NCBI GenBank assembly: GCA_900319245.1
Contig: ONNQ01000009.1
Span: 26,624-90,623, forward strand
Length of the DNA stretch: 64,000 bases
Direction of reading: 5' to 3'
Origin: an uncultured Lachnospiraceae bacterium
GTDB lineage: Bacteria > Bacillota > Clostridia > Lachnospirales > Lachnospiraceae
The notes beneath the pieces were generated by a model. That model saw only the letters and a list, made by a program, of their open reading frames with translations, did not search any database and was not told the origin of the DNA. Below are positions 1 through 7,962 of the stretch, piece after piece. Numbering within the stretch: the stretch's first letter is position 1; each line of letters starts with the position of its first letter. The translations under genes and the position numbers were made by a program.

Positions 1-287
1 GAAAGATAAGACACCCACTTCAGGTAGTTGGCATTCTCGTAGGAGAAGGATCTGTCCAATCGGATGTTGTCCGCAATCTTCCACCCCAGAATGAGGACGA
101 TATAGCAAGGGATCGCGCTGATCCAGATGAGGATCAACCAGGGCAGCACGTTCTTTTCCAGCATTGAATTCTGGCGGACGAGATAGGCCGCGAACCGGGG
201 CATGATGACGGTATAGGTGAGCAGGCCGCAGATGCCTACTCCAACAATGATAAACTTGAGCCATTTGGCCAGTGCATTCTGTTTCAT
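1..287 (-). CDS. DUF2975 family membrane protein (partial, N-terminal part)
   Basis: The reading frame starts with ATG at 287 and runs off the left edge of the window, giving about 95 residues. The translation has a first membrane helix (FIIVGVGICGLLTYTVIM), a second helix around LPWLILIWISAIPCYIVLIL, and the motif GWKIADNIRLDRSFSYENANYLKWVS, which I recognise as typical of DUF2975 proteins. In Firmicutes this small membrane protein is usually followed by a Cro/C1-type regulator gene that would lie outside the window. Its molecular function is not known to me. The upstream region carries a perfect palindrome and a promoter. Confidence 0.8.
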   Translation of the reverse strand, partial: MKQNALAKWLKFIIVGVGICGLLTYTVIMPRFAAYLVRQNSMLEKNVLPWLILIWISAIPCYIVLILGWKIADNIRLDRSFSYENANYLKWVSYL

Positions 288-402
288 AAATGGACGTCCT
301 TTCCGGAGTTTTACAGTGTATTACTGGGGCTGGCAGTTGCTGCGTGCGCTGCGCGCCTTGGCGGGCGCTCTTCCTCTTCCTGCTGCCCCTTTCTATAGCA
401 TG

Positions 403-469
403 ACAATAACACCCGCAATAAAATAAGTCAATAATAATTTATCGTTTTTCGATAAATTATTATTGACTT
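403..469 (-). promoter_or_regulatory. Promoter with 20-bp perfect palindrome upstream of the DUF2975 gene
   Basis: The sequence aagtcaataataatttatcg (425-444) is followed by five T residues and its exact reverse complement (450-469), so a 45-nt perfect inverted repeat. On the minus strand TTGACT (431-426), a 17-bp spacer and TATTGT (408-403) preceded by TGT form a plausible extended -10 promoter for the DUF2975 gene. The palindrome overlaps the -35 box. This fits an operator for the Cro/C1-type regulator normally encoded with DUF2975; the regulator itself is not visible. Confidence 0.55.
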
Positions 470-718
470 CTGTCTGTAAGTGCTGAAATCGTAACTATCG
501 TAACTTCGTCTTAAGGAGAAGGATCTCCCTATTGAAGTCATCCTCCACCCATGAACTCAGGTCTTCTACCCAAAACATACACATACTTTCTTCTACTCTT
601 GTCGATAATCAAGTACCCCTCTACGCACTGTAGGGGTCTGACCGGTTTGCGGGTTTGAGTCTTTTCTGAATCTGGACCCCTCCACGCTCCGGTGGGGTCA
701 GACCCCACCGCTGCGCTG
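470..718. other. Gene-free stretch with GGGGTC palindromes
   Basis: No open frame with a ribosome binding site was found. A perfect palindrome ggtggggtcagaccccacc occupies 691-709 and a related ggggtctgacc lies at 632-642. The last codons of the YihY gene and the bases just after its stop form two copies of an 18-19 base unit (about 700-735, minus strand). No T-rich terminator tail is visible. Confidence 0.5.
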
Positions 719-1663
719 TCACCCACCGCCGCGCCTGCGGTCAAGGATCATTTTTTTGACCCGGTCCCAGCGCTCTCCGCAGAATCGGTTGAAGTAGCCG
801 CCAATCAGCAGGATATAGAAGCAGCAATACAGCCAGAAGAGGAAGATTGCAATCGTTCCGAGGCTCCCGTAGAACATCGTGTAGGCGTTGTAGCCTCTTA
901 CGTAGATGGAAAAGCCCCACGAAAAGGCGTTCCACAGCGGCGTTACGAGGAGAGCACCGGGGAGCTGCCTGACGAGGTTTCGCCTGCCCGCCGGGACGAA
1001 TGTGTAGACCAGCGCGAGGATGAAAATAATGAGCACCGCCACAAGGTTTCGCTGCCACAGCTCGATCGTGATGGTTTTGCTGATGACGTCCGGCATCCGT
1101 TCGAATAGGAAGTGGCTGACGGGGCCCGCAAATACGAGAAAGAGCATGACGACAAACATCATGATCATCACGATCGTGTACCCGATGGAGATCAGGCAAA
1201 GCACTGGGTACGACCTTCGCTCTTCTTCGTCATAGACTTTGTTGAGGCCGCACCGGAGCGCCATTGTGCCTCTGGACGCGGACCACAAGAGGATTAGCGC
1301 CGAGACGGAAAGCGTTCCCTTTGCGTTTGTGTACGTCTCAGCCACGACCCGGGCCGCGAATTCGTATGCGGTTTCCGGGATCAGGCGGCTTATGAAGTCG
1401 AGCAGTTCCCGTTGCGACAAGCCGATGCGCGTGATCGTTTGCAAAATAATGATAAGCAGCGGGATCATGGACATAAAAAAGTAAAACGCAATGCTGGACG
1501 CGTAGGTCGTGACATCGCGGTCGCCCCAGTCTTTGGCCGTGCGTTTGGCAAGGCGCTTGGCTCGCGCGCTGATTTCTTGCTGGCCAGCGGCGGGTTTGCT
1601 CGCCTGTTGGGCTGCTTCCCTCGTCGGATCGGCGGGTTTCGCACTGATTTGTGTTTCTTTCAT
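719..1663 (-). CDS. YihY/virulence factor BrkB family membrane protein
   Basis: 314 residues, start ATG preceded by GAGGAAAAGG. After a charged, Ala-rich N-terminal tail of about 45 residues come roughly six membrane helices, beginning at SSIAFYFFMSMIPLLIIIL (about 56-74), and the family signatures LLWSASRGTMAL, NAFSWGFSIYV and YGSLGTIAIFLFWLYCCFYILLIGGYFN. It ends in an Arg/Gly-rich tail (DRRRGGG). Family members are inner-membrane proteins of unsettled function; the old ribonuclease BN label is incorrect for this family. It appears to be monocistronic. The stop codon lies inside a short tandem duplication. Confidence 0.9.
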   Translation of the reverse strand: MKETQISAKPADPTREAAQQASKPAAGQQEISARAKRLAKRTAKDWGDRDVTTYASSIAFYFFMSMIPLLIIILQTITRIGLSQRELLDFISRLIPETAYEFAARVVAETYTNAKGTLSVSALILLWSASRGTMALRCGLNKVYDEEERRSYPVLCLISIGYTIVMIMMFVVMLFLVFAGPVSHFLFERMPDVISKTITIELWQRNLVAVLIIFILALVYTFVPAGRRNLVRQLPGALLVTPLWNAFSWGFSIYVRGYNAYTMFYGSLGTIAIFLFWLYCCFYILLIGGYFNRFCGERWDRVKKMILDRRRGGG

Positions 1664-1807
1664 CTTATCCTTTTCCTCTTTTCAGGACCGATTTCCAGTT
1701 TTTATTTTACACTATTTTCAGACAAAAATGGGGGCGTTGTACCCCCAAAGCGGCTAGGGGCTGGTGCCTTCCCCTGACGCAGAAAGACGCCGGCTGGCGC
1801 CGTTCTC

Positions 1808-1966
1808 CTAATACAAAAAGGAGCCGGCTAATGCCAAGCTCCTTGAAAGTGCGCAACTGGTTCTTTTGCCAACGATGCAGTAAAAGCTGTCGTTCTCGTC
1901 ATATGCCGCAACCATCAGCACCGGCATCGGGTAAACCGCCTGTACAACTCCGAGATTTTTCTTCAT
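1808..1966 (-). pseudogene. Truncated flavin reductase-like gene (N-terminal remnant)
   Basis: Read on the minus strand from ATG at 1966, preceded by the ribosome-binding-like AAAGGCGG, the first 23 residues are MKKNLGVVQAVYPMPVLMVA followed by AYDEN. I recognise this as the start of flavin reductase / FMN-binding split-barrel proteins (normally about 170-190 residues). The frame then leaves the family pattern (expected GxVNVMNAAWG) and stops after 52 codons. It is best read as the 5' stub of a deleted gene. Short length makes the family call moderate. Confidence 0.5.
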
Positions 1967-2005
1967 TCTGAATTCCGCCTTTCTTTACTGCTGTGATTTG
2001 GTGAG

Positions 2006-2073
2006 GCCGTGGCCTCATTTCCGTCCTGCGTCTTGATGGGCCGCGGACCTCGTTTCCGTCCTGGGCCTCCTCA
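2006..2073. repeat. Two-copy 34-bp tandem repeat
   Basis: Units at 2006-2039 and 2040-2073 share GGCCG.GG.CTC.TTTCCGTCCTG with scattered substitutions. They sit between the flavin reductase remnant and the YdcF-like gene. No function is evident. Confidence 0.6.
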
Positions 2074-2167
2074 TTGACATTCGGCCTTGTTAAGGCTCAT
2101 TATACAAGTACCAGGAAAGTTTTTAAACACTTGATTAATATGGGGTCTGCCCCCAGAGGAATATACA

Positions 2168-2920
2168 ATGTCATTACCAGTCATTCTACTCTTTATCATC
2201 GGCGCTCTGTGCATCCTATATGGCGTCATGGTTTTCATGATCCGCAGCGGCACGACCTTCTTTGTCGTGTGGTTTGCACTCGGCGCGCTCTTTCTGCTCC
2301 TCGGGTTTCTGCTCCGGAACCATTTCCTTGCAAGGGTGCCGAGAGTCCTGCGCACGCTCCTACTCATCGCCGTCTGTGCAGGCGTGATCATGCTCGCTGT
2401 GTGTGAGAGTTTTGTCGTGCAAGGTTTTAGCAAGCAGGCGCCGGCGGGGCTCGACTATCTGATCGTCCTGGGCGCACAAGTGCGCGAGGACGGGCCTAGC
2501 GCTGTGCTCAAATATCGCCTCGACGCGGCGGCGGACTACCTGCGCAGGCCGGAAAATGAGGGCACGATCTGCATCGTGACCGGCGGCAAGGGCGCTGCCG
2601 AGCCGTTTCCCGAGGGGCAGGGGATGCGGGACTACCTCGTGCGGGTCGGAATTCCCGCCGCGCGCATCGTTGTCGAGGACCGCGCTCTCAACACGGTTCA
2701 AAACATTGCCAACAGCAAGGCTCTCATGGCCTCCCCGAACGCCTCTGTCGCCATCGTCACCAGCAATTTCCACGTCACGCGCGGGCTCGCGCTGGCGCGC
2801 AAGCAGGGGCTGACCGAAGCTTACGCCATTGCGGCGCCGTCGACGCCCTTGTTCCTGCCCAACAATATGCTGCGGGAGTTCTTTGGCCTGTCCAAGGACT
2901 TCCTGCTGGGAAATTTGTAA
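2168..2920 (+). CDS. YdcF/ElyC/SanA-type DUF218 protein
   Basis: 250 residues, ATG preceded by CAGAGGAATATACA. Three hydrophobic helices occupy about residues 4-85; the DUF218 domain follows, with DYLIVLGAQVREDGPS, LKYRLDAAADYL, IVTGGKG, EGQGMRDYLVRVGI, VEDRALNTVQNIANSK and the late VTSNFHVTRGLALARK. The family is tied to envelope and peptidoglycan-precursor homeostasis in Gram-negatives; the biochemical activity is unclear. It is convergent with the MATE gene downstream and separated from it by two strong hairpins. Confidence 0.85.
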   Translation: MSLPVILLFIIGALCILYGVMVFMIRSGTTFFVVWFALGALFLLLGFLLRNHFLARVPRVLRTLLLIAVCAGVIMLAVCESFVVQGFSKQAPAGLDYLIVLGAQVREDGPSAVLKYRLDAAADYLRRPENEGTICIVTGGKGAAEPFPEGQGMRDYLVRVGIPAARIVVEDRALNTVQNIANSKALMASPNASVAIVTSNFHVTRGLALARKQGLTEAYAIAAPSTPLFLPNNMLREFFGLSKDFLLGNL

Positions 2921-2942
2921 AGTAGGAGCTGCCCCTACGGTG

Positions 2943-3003
2943 CGCGATGGGGTACGCCCCCATCGCGTCGCCGGATTGAGTCAGCGGACAGGTCCGCTGA
3001 CTC
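2943..3003. terminator. Two tandem GC-rich hairpins between convergent genes
   Basis: CGCGATGGGG (2943-2952) pairs with CCCCATCGCG (2958-2967), and GAGTCAGCGGAC (2978-2989) pairs with GTCCGCTGACTC (2992-3003). The second overlaps the stop codon of the MATE gene. T-tracts are weak, so this is a likely bidirectional end structure rather than a textbook intrinsic terminator. Confidence 0.5.
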
Positions 3004-4384
3004 ACTTTGATCTGCGCAGCAGCCACAGCGCAAACACAGCGCTCAAGGCCTCACTGATGACCAGCGCGGACGCAAGGCCTGTGGTGCCCCACAGTCGATC
3101 CATAAGGAACATGATCGGGATGTAGAATCCCAGCTGGCGCACCGTCGCGTGCAGCAAGGTCTCCTTGCCCTTTCCCATGCCCTGCATGCAGAAGGACGTA
3201 TTGTAGTTGATGAACTGCACCGGCGAAGCGAGGCATCGCAGCCGCAGGAACGTCGCCGCAAAGGCCACCGTTTGCATAGCAATCTCCGCATCGCTCCCCG
3301 ACGTGCTGAGGAAAGCTCTGGAAACCGGTCCTGCAAAAATCTCGAAGAGCACAACACTGGCTCCCGCGAACGCCAGGCCAATATACCGTGTTTTGCGAAT
3401 GACTTCGTTCATCCTCTCCTCATTCCCGGACGCATAGTTATAAGCCACGATCGGCATCATGCCCTGGGAGAGCCCCACATTGATTGCGTTGGGCAGTCTC
3501 TCCACTTTCATAACGATGCCCATCGCCGCCAGCACGAGATCGCTGTGCGCGGCAGAAATGACATTGAGACATATATTGGCCAGATCAAACATGCCCGTCA
3601 GCATCGCGGACGGCACGCCGACGGAAAAAATATCACGCACAAAGCGCTTCTCCAGGCCGATTGCATCCCGCAGGCGCATGCTCAGGGGCGCTTCGGCTGT
3701 CGCTTTTTTGACCGCGATCAGAAGATACAGGCAGGCGATCACATTGGAGAGCGTTGTCGCAATCGCGGCGCCGACGACCTCCTGCCCCCTGGGGAGAAGG
3801 ACAAACATGAACAGCGGATCCAGTGCCATGTTGAGAACGCCGCCCATGCTAAGGCCCAAACTGGCTTGGCCCGAATATCCGGCGTTTCGAAGAAGGTGCG
3901 CAAGCGTCAGTGACAAAATACTGGGCAAACTGCCGAGTACGATGACAATCAGGGCGTATTGGCGCGCAAACCCAATCGTGGCATCCGACGCGCCGAGGAG
4001 GCGCAGCACCGGATCCAGGAACACGCCGACCAGCACCGAATAGGTCACCGCCAGCGTAATCGCGCCGTATACGCTGAATGCGCTGACCTGCCTCGCATAC
4101 CCTGGCTCCCTTCGGCCCATCAGCCGGGCGACCAGGCTTCCCCCGCCGACGCCGAACAGGTTGGAAAAGGCGACGTTGAGCATGACCATGGTCAGCGTGA
4201 TCGTCGTCGCCGCCATCATGTACGAATTTCCCGTCCTGCCAATGAAAAAGGCATCTACCATGTTGTAAATCAGATTGATGAGCTGGCTGATGATCGTCGG
4301 CACAGCCATCACTGCGAGCGCCTCCAGAACCGGCGCGTTCGCAAACATCTCGTCTTTGCTAATCGTATTATTCCGTCTTGCCAT
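3002..4384 (-). CDS. MATE family efflux transporter
   Basis: 460 residues from ATG at 4384, which follows AAGGAGTGGCACCGA; the longer open frame upstream has no ribosome binding site. It shows the twelve-helix MATE layout, starting VLEALAVMAVPTIISQLINLIYNMVDAFFIG, with MMAATTITLTM, FGVGGGSLVARLMGRREP and, in the second half, LPNAINVGLSQGMMPIVAYNYASG. MATE proteins are cation-driven multidrug exporters in the membrane; the substrate cannot be inferred. It follows the 606-residue membrane protein gene by 25 bases on the same strand, so the two are probably one operon. Confidence 0.93.
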   Translation of the reverse strand: MARRNNTISKDEMFANAPVLEALAVMAVPTIISQLINLIYNMVDAFFIGRTGNSYMMAATTITLTMVMLNVAFSNLFGVGGGSLVARLMGRREPGYARQVSAFSVYGAITLAVTYSVLVGVFLDPVLRLLGASDATIGFARQYALIVIVLGSLPSILSLTLAHLLRNAGYSGQASLGLSMGGVLNMALDPLFMFVLLPRGQEVVGAAIATTLSNVIACLYLLIAVKKATAEAPLSMRLRDAIGLEKRFVRDIFSVGVPSAMLTGMFDLANICLNVISAAHSDLVLAAMGIVMKVERLPNAINVGLSQGMMPIVAYNYASGNEERMNEVIRKTRYIGLAFAGASVVLFEIFAGPVSRAFLSTSGSDAEIAMQTVAFAATFLRLRCLASPVQFINYNTSFCMQGMGKGKETLLHATVRQLGFYIPIMFLMDRLWGTTGLASALVISEALSAVFALWLLRRSK

Positions 4385-4409
4385 TCGGTGCCACTCCTTA
4401 CGATGCGAG

Positions 4410-6230
4410 TCATTGGAAGTTTCCCAGCGAAATCGAATCCCGGAAGGTTCTGCGGTCGCCCGCCGTCGCCTCCAGAAACAGATAGTTGGGTCTTCCGTTC
4501 TCATAGGTGATCTTACAGTCGTAGTGCTCGACCCGTTTCATGATGTACAGTGCCTCGACGAGGTCCTCGTAGTGCTCCTTGAGCGCCGCTGCCGCTTTGG
4601 GAACCACAACTTGATTGTCTGCCGAACCTGTTCGCCCGCCAAACCTCGCCGGGATCACCTCCGCTGCACAATAATTGCCTCGCGACGCATCCTCCAGAAT
4701 TCGATACCGCCATTGCAGATCTTCGCTGCAGGGCGACATAGCATCGGCATATCCGCCAAAATCCACCACATGGTCACCGATCACAGTGAATGAAATCCCG
4801 TGCTCCGGGTCCCATTCGCTCTCGCCGCGCACCACATAGGCCGGCACTGCGTTTTTCTTAGCTGCAGCTGAAGTCGCTGCTCCGCCTGCCAACACTCCAA
4901 ACGGCTCATCCGCCGCGTGCGATCCATACAATGCTTTGCACCCGCAGACACCGGGATCCGGCTTCACGACCTCCACCCGGCTCGGTGACATATGTCCCAG
5001 AATCCACTCCACCGACGGCTCCGTCGGCTCGGTCCCCGTATAGTACTCGATCAGGCAGTCAGCGATCTCCTGCTGCAGGCCTTCCGTCATGTGCTCGAAC
5101 GCATCGGCGCATTTCTGGGCGTAGGACGGCATTGTGCCGGGCTCCACGAAGAGCTCCGCCGGCGTGCCCCAATACTGCCCCTTCAGAACCGCCTTTGCTT
5201 CCGCCCCGTCCCAATCGGGCTCCTCGCTCATAAAATCGCGATACCGCAGATCGAGCACCTCCGCCAGACGGTGGAACTTTTCCCATGTGAAATCCACACA
5301 GTAATACCGCGGCGAATCATACTCGCTGCAGATCACTTTATAATAGTCAAAGAAATACCGCCTCGATCTGTGGCTGAACGGTATTGGAGCCAGCTCATCA
5401 CGATAATATATGTCCACAAAGCGCTGTGCTTCAGGCGCGACATCATCCCGCGTGAACACATAATCCATATCCCCTGCCAAAAAATCGACCGGCGTCAGCT
5501 TTTCATCCTTTAGATCCCGGATAACCTCTCCGCCATGCGTCTGACGGAACTCGTCACTGACAAGGTTTTTCCGAACCAGCCAGCCGACAAAATAGGCGAT
5601 CGGCATAGCCGCGTAATCAAAAATCTTCATAGTCTCTTCGTCTGTATATTCTTGTTCTGCTTCTGCCTGCTTCGGAGAGCCGGTCGTCCCTATCTCCGTG
5701 CCACCGGAAGGAAGCTTTTCTACGTCAGATGCTTTCACAGCCGTCTTCCCATATACGCGCCGATATTCTTCCGCTGCGTCTTCCCAGGCCCATTCCGCTT
5801 TGTCTTTGATGAATTGGAATTCAGTAGTGGTTAGCTTTGTGGCCCTCTTTGTATTCTTATTTTTCTCAGAAATCTTGGGCAAGAAGATCACCAGCGCCCC
5901 AAGCATAATTGCCATAACCACAGCAATGCAGCCGGCCTCCGGAATGTCCAGAGCAAACCAACTGATTCCCAGTGTGAAAATGAGGAGCGGAAATTTGAAG
6001 AGAAAACCTTGCAGGACGGGATTCTCTCTATCTCTAGCCAGCTTATTGAAGCTCCTGACCGTAATAACAAGCATAGCGATGGCGCAGGCCAAAAAGGCCA
6101 GGATCATCACAATAGGCACATCCATAGTCGGGTCACTTAAACGTGCGAAGACTCCCAGCAGGCTGAAGATGAAAAGACCAGTTTCTAAAATGGCACATAT
6201 AGTCAGAAAAATGAATTGTAATACCTTCAT
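4410..6230 (-). CDS. Uncharacterised membrane-anchored protein (606 aa)
   Basis: Start ATG at 6230 chosen because GGAGAGCGTT precedes it; an earlier in-frame ATG at 6242 lacks such a site. Four hydrophobic helices lie in about residues 3-120, followed by a soluble part of about 480 residues. The middle (DYAAMPIAYFVGWLVRKNLV ... FVDIYY ... YFFDYYKVI) resembles small DUF domains of enteric Firmicutes, and the end (AYVVRGESEWDPEHGISFTV, VVDFGGYADAMSPC) looks like a separate compact domain, but I do not recognise either securely. No catalytic motif is evident. It is the first gene of a likely operon with the MATE pump. Confidence 0.75.
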   Translation of the reverse strand: MKVLQFIFLTICAILETGLFIFSLLGVFARLSDPTMDVPIVMILAFLACAIAMLVITVRSFNKLARDRENPVLQGFLFKFPLLIFTLGISWFALDIPEAGCIAVVMAIMLGALVIFLPKISEKNKNTKRATKLTTTEFQFIKDKAEWAWEDAAEEYRRVYGKTAVKASDVEKLPSGGTEIGTTGSPKQAEAEQEYTDEETMKIFDYAAMPIAYFVGWLVRKNLVSDEFRQTHGGEVIRDLKDEKLTPVDFLAGDMDYVFTRDDVAPEAQRFVDIYYRDELAPIPFSHRSRRYFFDYYKVICSEYDSPRYYCVDFTWEKFHRLAEVLDLRYRDFMSEEPDWDGAEAKAVLKGQYWGTPAELFVEPGTMPSYAQKCADAFEHMTEGLQQEIADCLIEYYTGTEPTEPSVEWILGHMSPSRVEVVKPDPGVCGCKALYGSHAADEPFGVLAGGAATSAAAKKNAVPAYVVRGESEWDPEHGISFTVIGDHVVDFGGYADAMSPCSEDLQWRYRILEDASRGNYCAAEVIPARFGGRTGSADNQVVVPKAAAALKEHYEDLVEALYIMKRVEHYDCKITYENGRPNYLFLEATAGDRRTFRDSISLGNFQ

Positions 6231-6376
6231 AACGCTCTCCATATCGGTGATAAAATCTCATTTTATTGTACACGAAAACAGGCGATAAAGGCAGATGCAA
6301 TGTGACCGCAGGATTCGTGATCAAGGCCTGCAAATCCTTTCTTGTAAAGAGCTCACAAAATTCACCCCACAGTTCT

Positions 6377-6429
6377 TGTTGACAAATCAACAACTCCATG
6401 CTATTCTTTCAAACGTTGACAAATCAACA
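6377..6429 (+). promoter_or_regulatory. degV promoter with twin GTTGACAAATCAAC operators
   Basis: An extended promoter is visible: TTGACA (6379-6384), 17-bp spacer ending TGC, TATTCT (6402-6407). The inverted repeat TGTTGA-CAAA-TCAACA (6377-6392) covers the -35 box, and an identical core GTTGACAAATCAAC recurs at 6415-6428, around the expected start of transcription, 37 bp away. Two identical dyads that bracket a promoter are typical of repression; the MarR-family gene downstream is the obvious candidate regulator. Confidence 0.65.
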
Positions 6430-6471
6430 TTTCTCTAAAATGCATTGTTCAAATTAAGGAGTAACAATCAA

Positions 6472-7320
6472 ATGTCCGTAAAAATTATTATTGATTCCAC
6501 AGTCGATATGAGTGAGAAGTACAGCAAAAAGGTGACCATCGTGCCGCTCACCGTTTCGTTCGGCGAGACGGATTATATCGACGGCGTCACCATAGACAAA
6601 CAGACCTTTTATCAGAAGCTTGTCGCCAGCAAGGAGCTGCCCAAGACCAGCCAGGCGACGCCGGATGCGTTCATAAAGGTATTCGAGGACCTTCAGCAAA
6701 AGGGCGAGGAAGCCGTGGTGATCACCGTCTCCTCCCGCCTGTCCGGCACCTACCAGAGCGCCTGCATTGCCGCCGAGGACTTCCCCAACATCCGCGTCGT
6801 GGACAGTATGAACGTTTCAATTGCATCCGGCATTCTTGCAGAATACGCACTGCGTTGCGCCGCAAACGGCATGGGTCTCGACGAGCTGGCTCTCCACCTG
6901 TGCCAAAAACGTGATGAAATCGGCCTGGTCGCCATGGTCGACACGCTCGAGTACCTGCGCAAGGGCGGCCGCATCTCCGGTGCCGCTGCGCTCGCGGGCG
7001 GCGTCCTCAACATCAAGCCGGTTGTCACGTGCCGAGACGGTGAGCTCGCCGTTTTGGGCAAGGCCCGCGGATCCAAGAAGGCCAACAACCTCCTCATTGA
7101 GCAGATCCGCCACGACGGCGTCGATTTCTCCATGCCGCTGCAGCTCGGCTACACCGGTCTCTCCGACGAGATGCTGCGCCAGTACATCGAGGACAGCCAG
7201 TGCCTCTGGAAAGGCCATGTCGCCACCCTCGACTGCGTGCAGCTCAGCAGCGTCATCGGCACGCACGCGGGTCCCGGCGCCGTTGCTGTTGCGTATTTCA
7301 AATCCGGTGCGGTAAAATAA
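6472..7320 (+). CDS. DegV family protein (fatty-acid-binding)
   Basis: 282 residues from ATG at 6472, preceded by AAGGAG; the upstream extension in the open frame is ignored. Family features are IIIDSTVDM at the start, PLTVSFGETDYIDGVTID, TSQATPDAF, the lipid-head-group motif VSSRLSGTYQSA, VDSMNVSIASG, and VDTLEYLRKGGRISGAAA. DegV/FakB proteins bind a fatty acid and, in Firmicutes, can present it to the FakA kinase. No fakA is nearby. The next gene is a MarR regulator 81 bases on, probably cotranscribed, and the promoter has paired operators. Confidence 0.9.
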   Translation: MSVKIIIDSTVDMSEKYSKKVTIVPLTVSFGETDYIDGVTIDKQTFYQKLVASKELPKTSQATPDAFIKVFEDLQQKGEEAVVITVSSRLSGTYQSACIAAEDFPNIRVVDSMNVSIASGILAEYALRCAANGMGLDELALHLCQKRDEIGLVAMVDTLEYLRKGGRISGAAALAGGVLNIKPVVTCRDGELAVLGKARGSKKANNLLIEQIRHDGVDFSMPLQLGYTGLSDEMLRQYIEDSQCLWKGHVATLDCVQLSSVIGTHAGPGAVAVAYFKSGAVK

Positions 7321-7401
7321 CTGTGTTATCAGGCACACGATTACTTGCTGCTGATGCAGGTTTTTGACCCGCATTTGCCATAACACCGAGAGGACACCGC
7401 A

Positions 7402-7851
7402 ATGGAAAACCGGTTTGAGCACTTTACGCTGGATATTTTTAATATCTCCAAGTATTGGAATAAAATTGCCACAGATGAGATGAAGAAATATGGGCTCCGC
7501 GGCGCGCACGCCCTGTATCTGATGATCCTCGACGGGTACGAGGGGGAGATGACGGCGGCGCGGCTGGCGGATCTATGCCAGCGCGACAAGGCAGACGTCT
7601 CCCGGGCGATCGCCGATTTCCAGAAAAAAGGAATCCTGGAGCCCTATGACGGCCCCAGGTATAGAGTTACGCCCAAGCTGACCCCGCGCGGGCACGAACT
7701 GGCCGCGCAGATTCGGGAGCGCGCCGCGAAGGCCCTCGACCTGGCCGGCCAGGGCATCACGGATGAGATGCGCGAGAATATGTATCACTGCCTCGACCTC
7801 ATCGCAGCCAACATGCGCGGCATCTGCGAGGACGGGCTGATGGACCAGTAG
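7402..7851 (+). CDS. MarR family transcriptional regulator
   Basis: 149 residues. A winged helix-turn-helix is seen at about residues 35-100: GLRGAHALYLMILDGYEGEMTAARLADLCQ and RDKADVSRAIADFQKKGILE, then the wing YRVTPKLTPRGHELA. The helices at either end would form the dimer interface. It lies downstream of degV on the same strand and is followed by a clear terminator. I infer that it controls the degV promoter through the two GTTGACAAATCAAC sites; MarR proteins often respond to small lipophilic ligands, which would suit a fatty-acid-binding partner. Confidence 0.88.
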   Translation: MENRFEHFTLDIFNISKYWNKIATDEMKKYGLRGAHALYLMILDGYEGEMTAARLADLCQRDKADVSRAIADFQKKGILEPYDGPRYRVTPKLTPRGHELAAQIRERAAKALDLAGQGITDEMRENMYHCLDLIAANMRGICEDGLMDQ

Positions 7852-7904
7852 GCTCCCAGGCGCCGCAGGCCCATCGCTAGTAAAATAACTCACAAATCAA
7901 ATAT

Positions 7905-7941
7905 AGCGGAGACACCTATCTTGGATGTCTCCGCTCTTTTT
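7905..7941 (+). terminator. Intrinsic terminator after the MarR gene
   Basis: AGCGGAGACA (7905-7914) pairs with TGTCTCCGCT (7926-7935), followed by CTTTTTG. Confidence 0.85.
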
Positions 7942-7962
7942 GTACTTGATGCGATCACAGGG

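Noticed and set aside
217-426. 69-codon plus-strand frame
   Set aside because: It is antisense to the DUF2975 gene and its promoter; no homology pattern.
6133-6399. 88-codon minus-strand frame across the degV regulatory region
   Set aside because: It overlaps the start of the 606-residue gene in another frame and the degV operators; no ribosome binding site.
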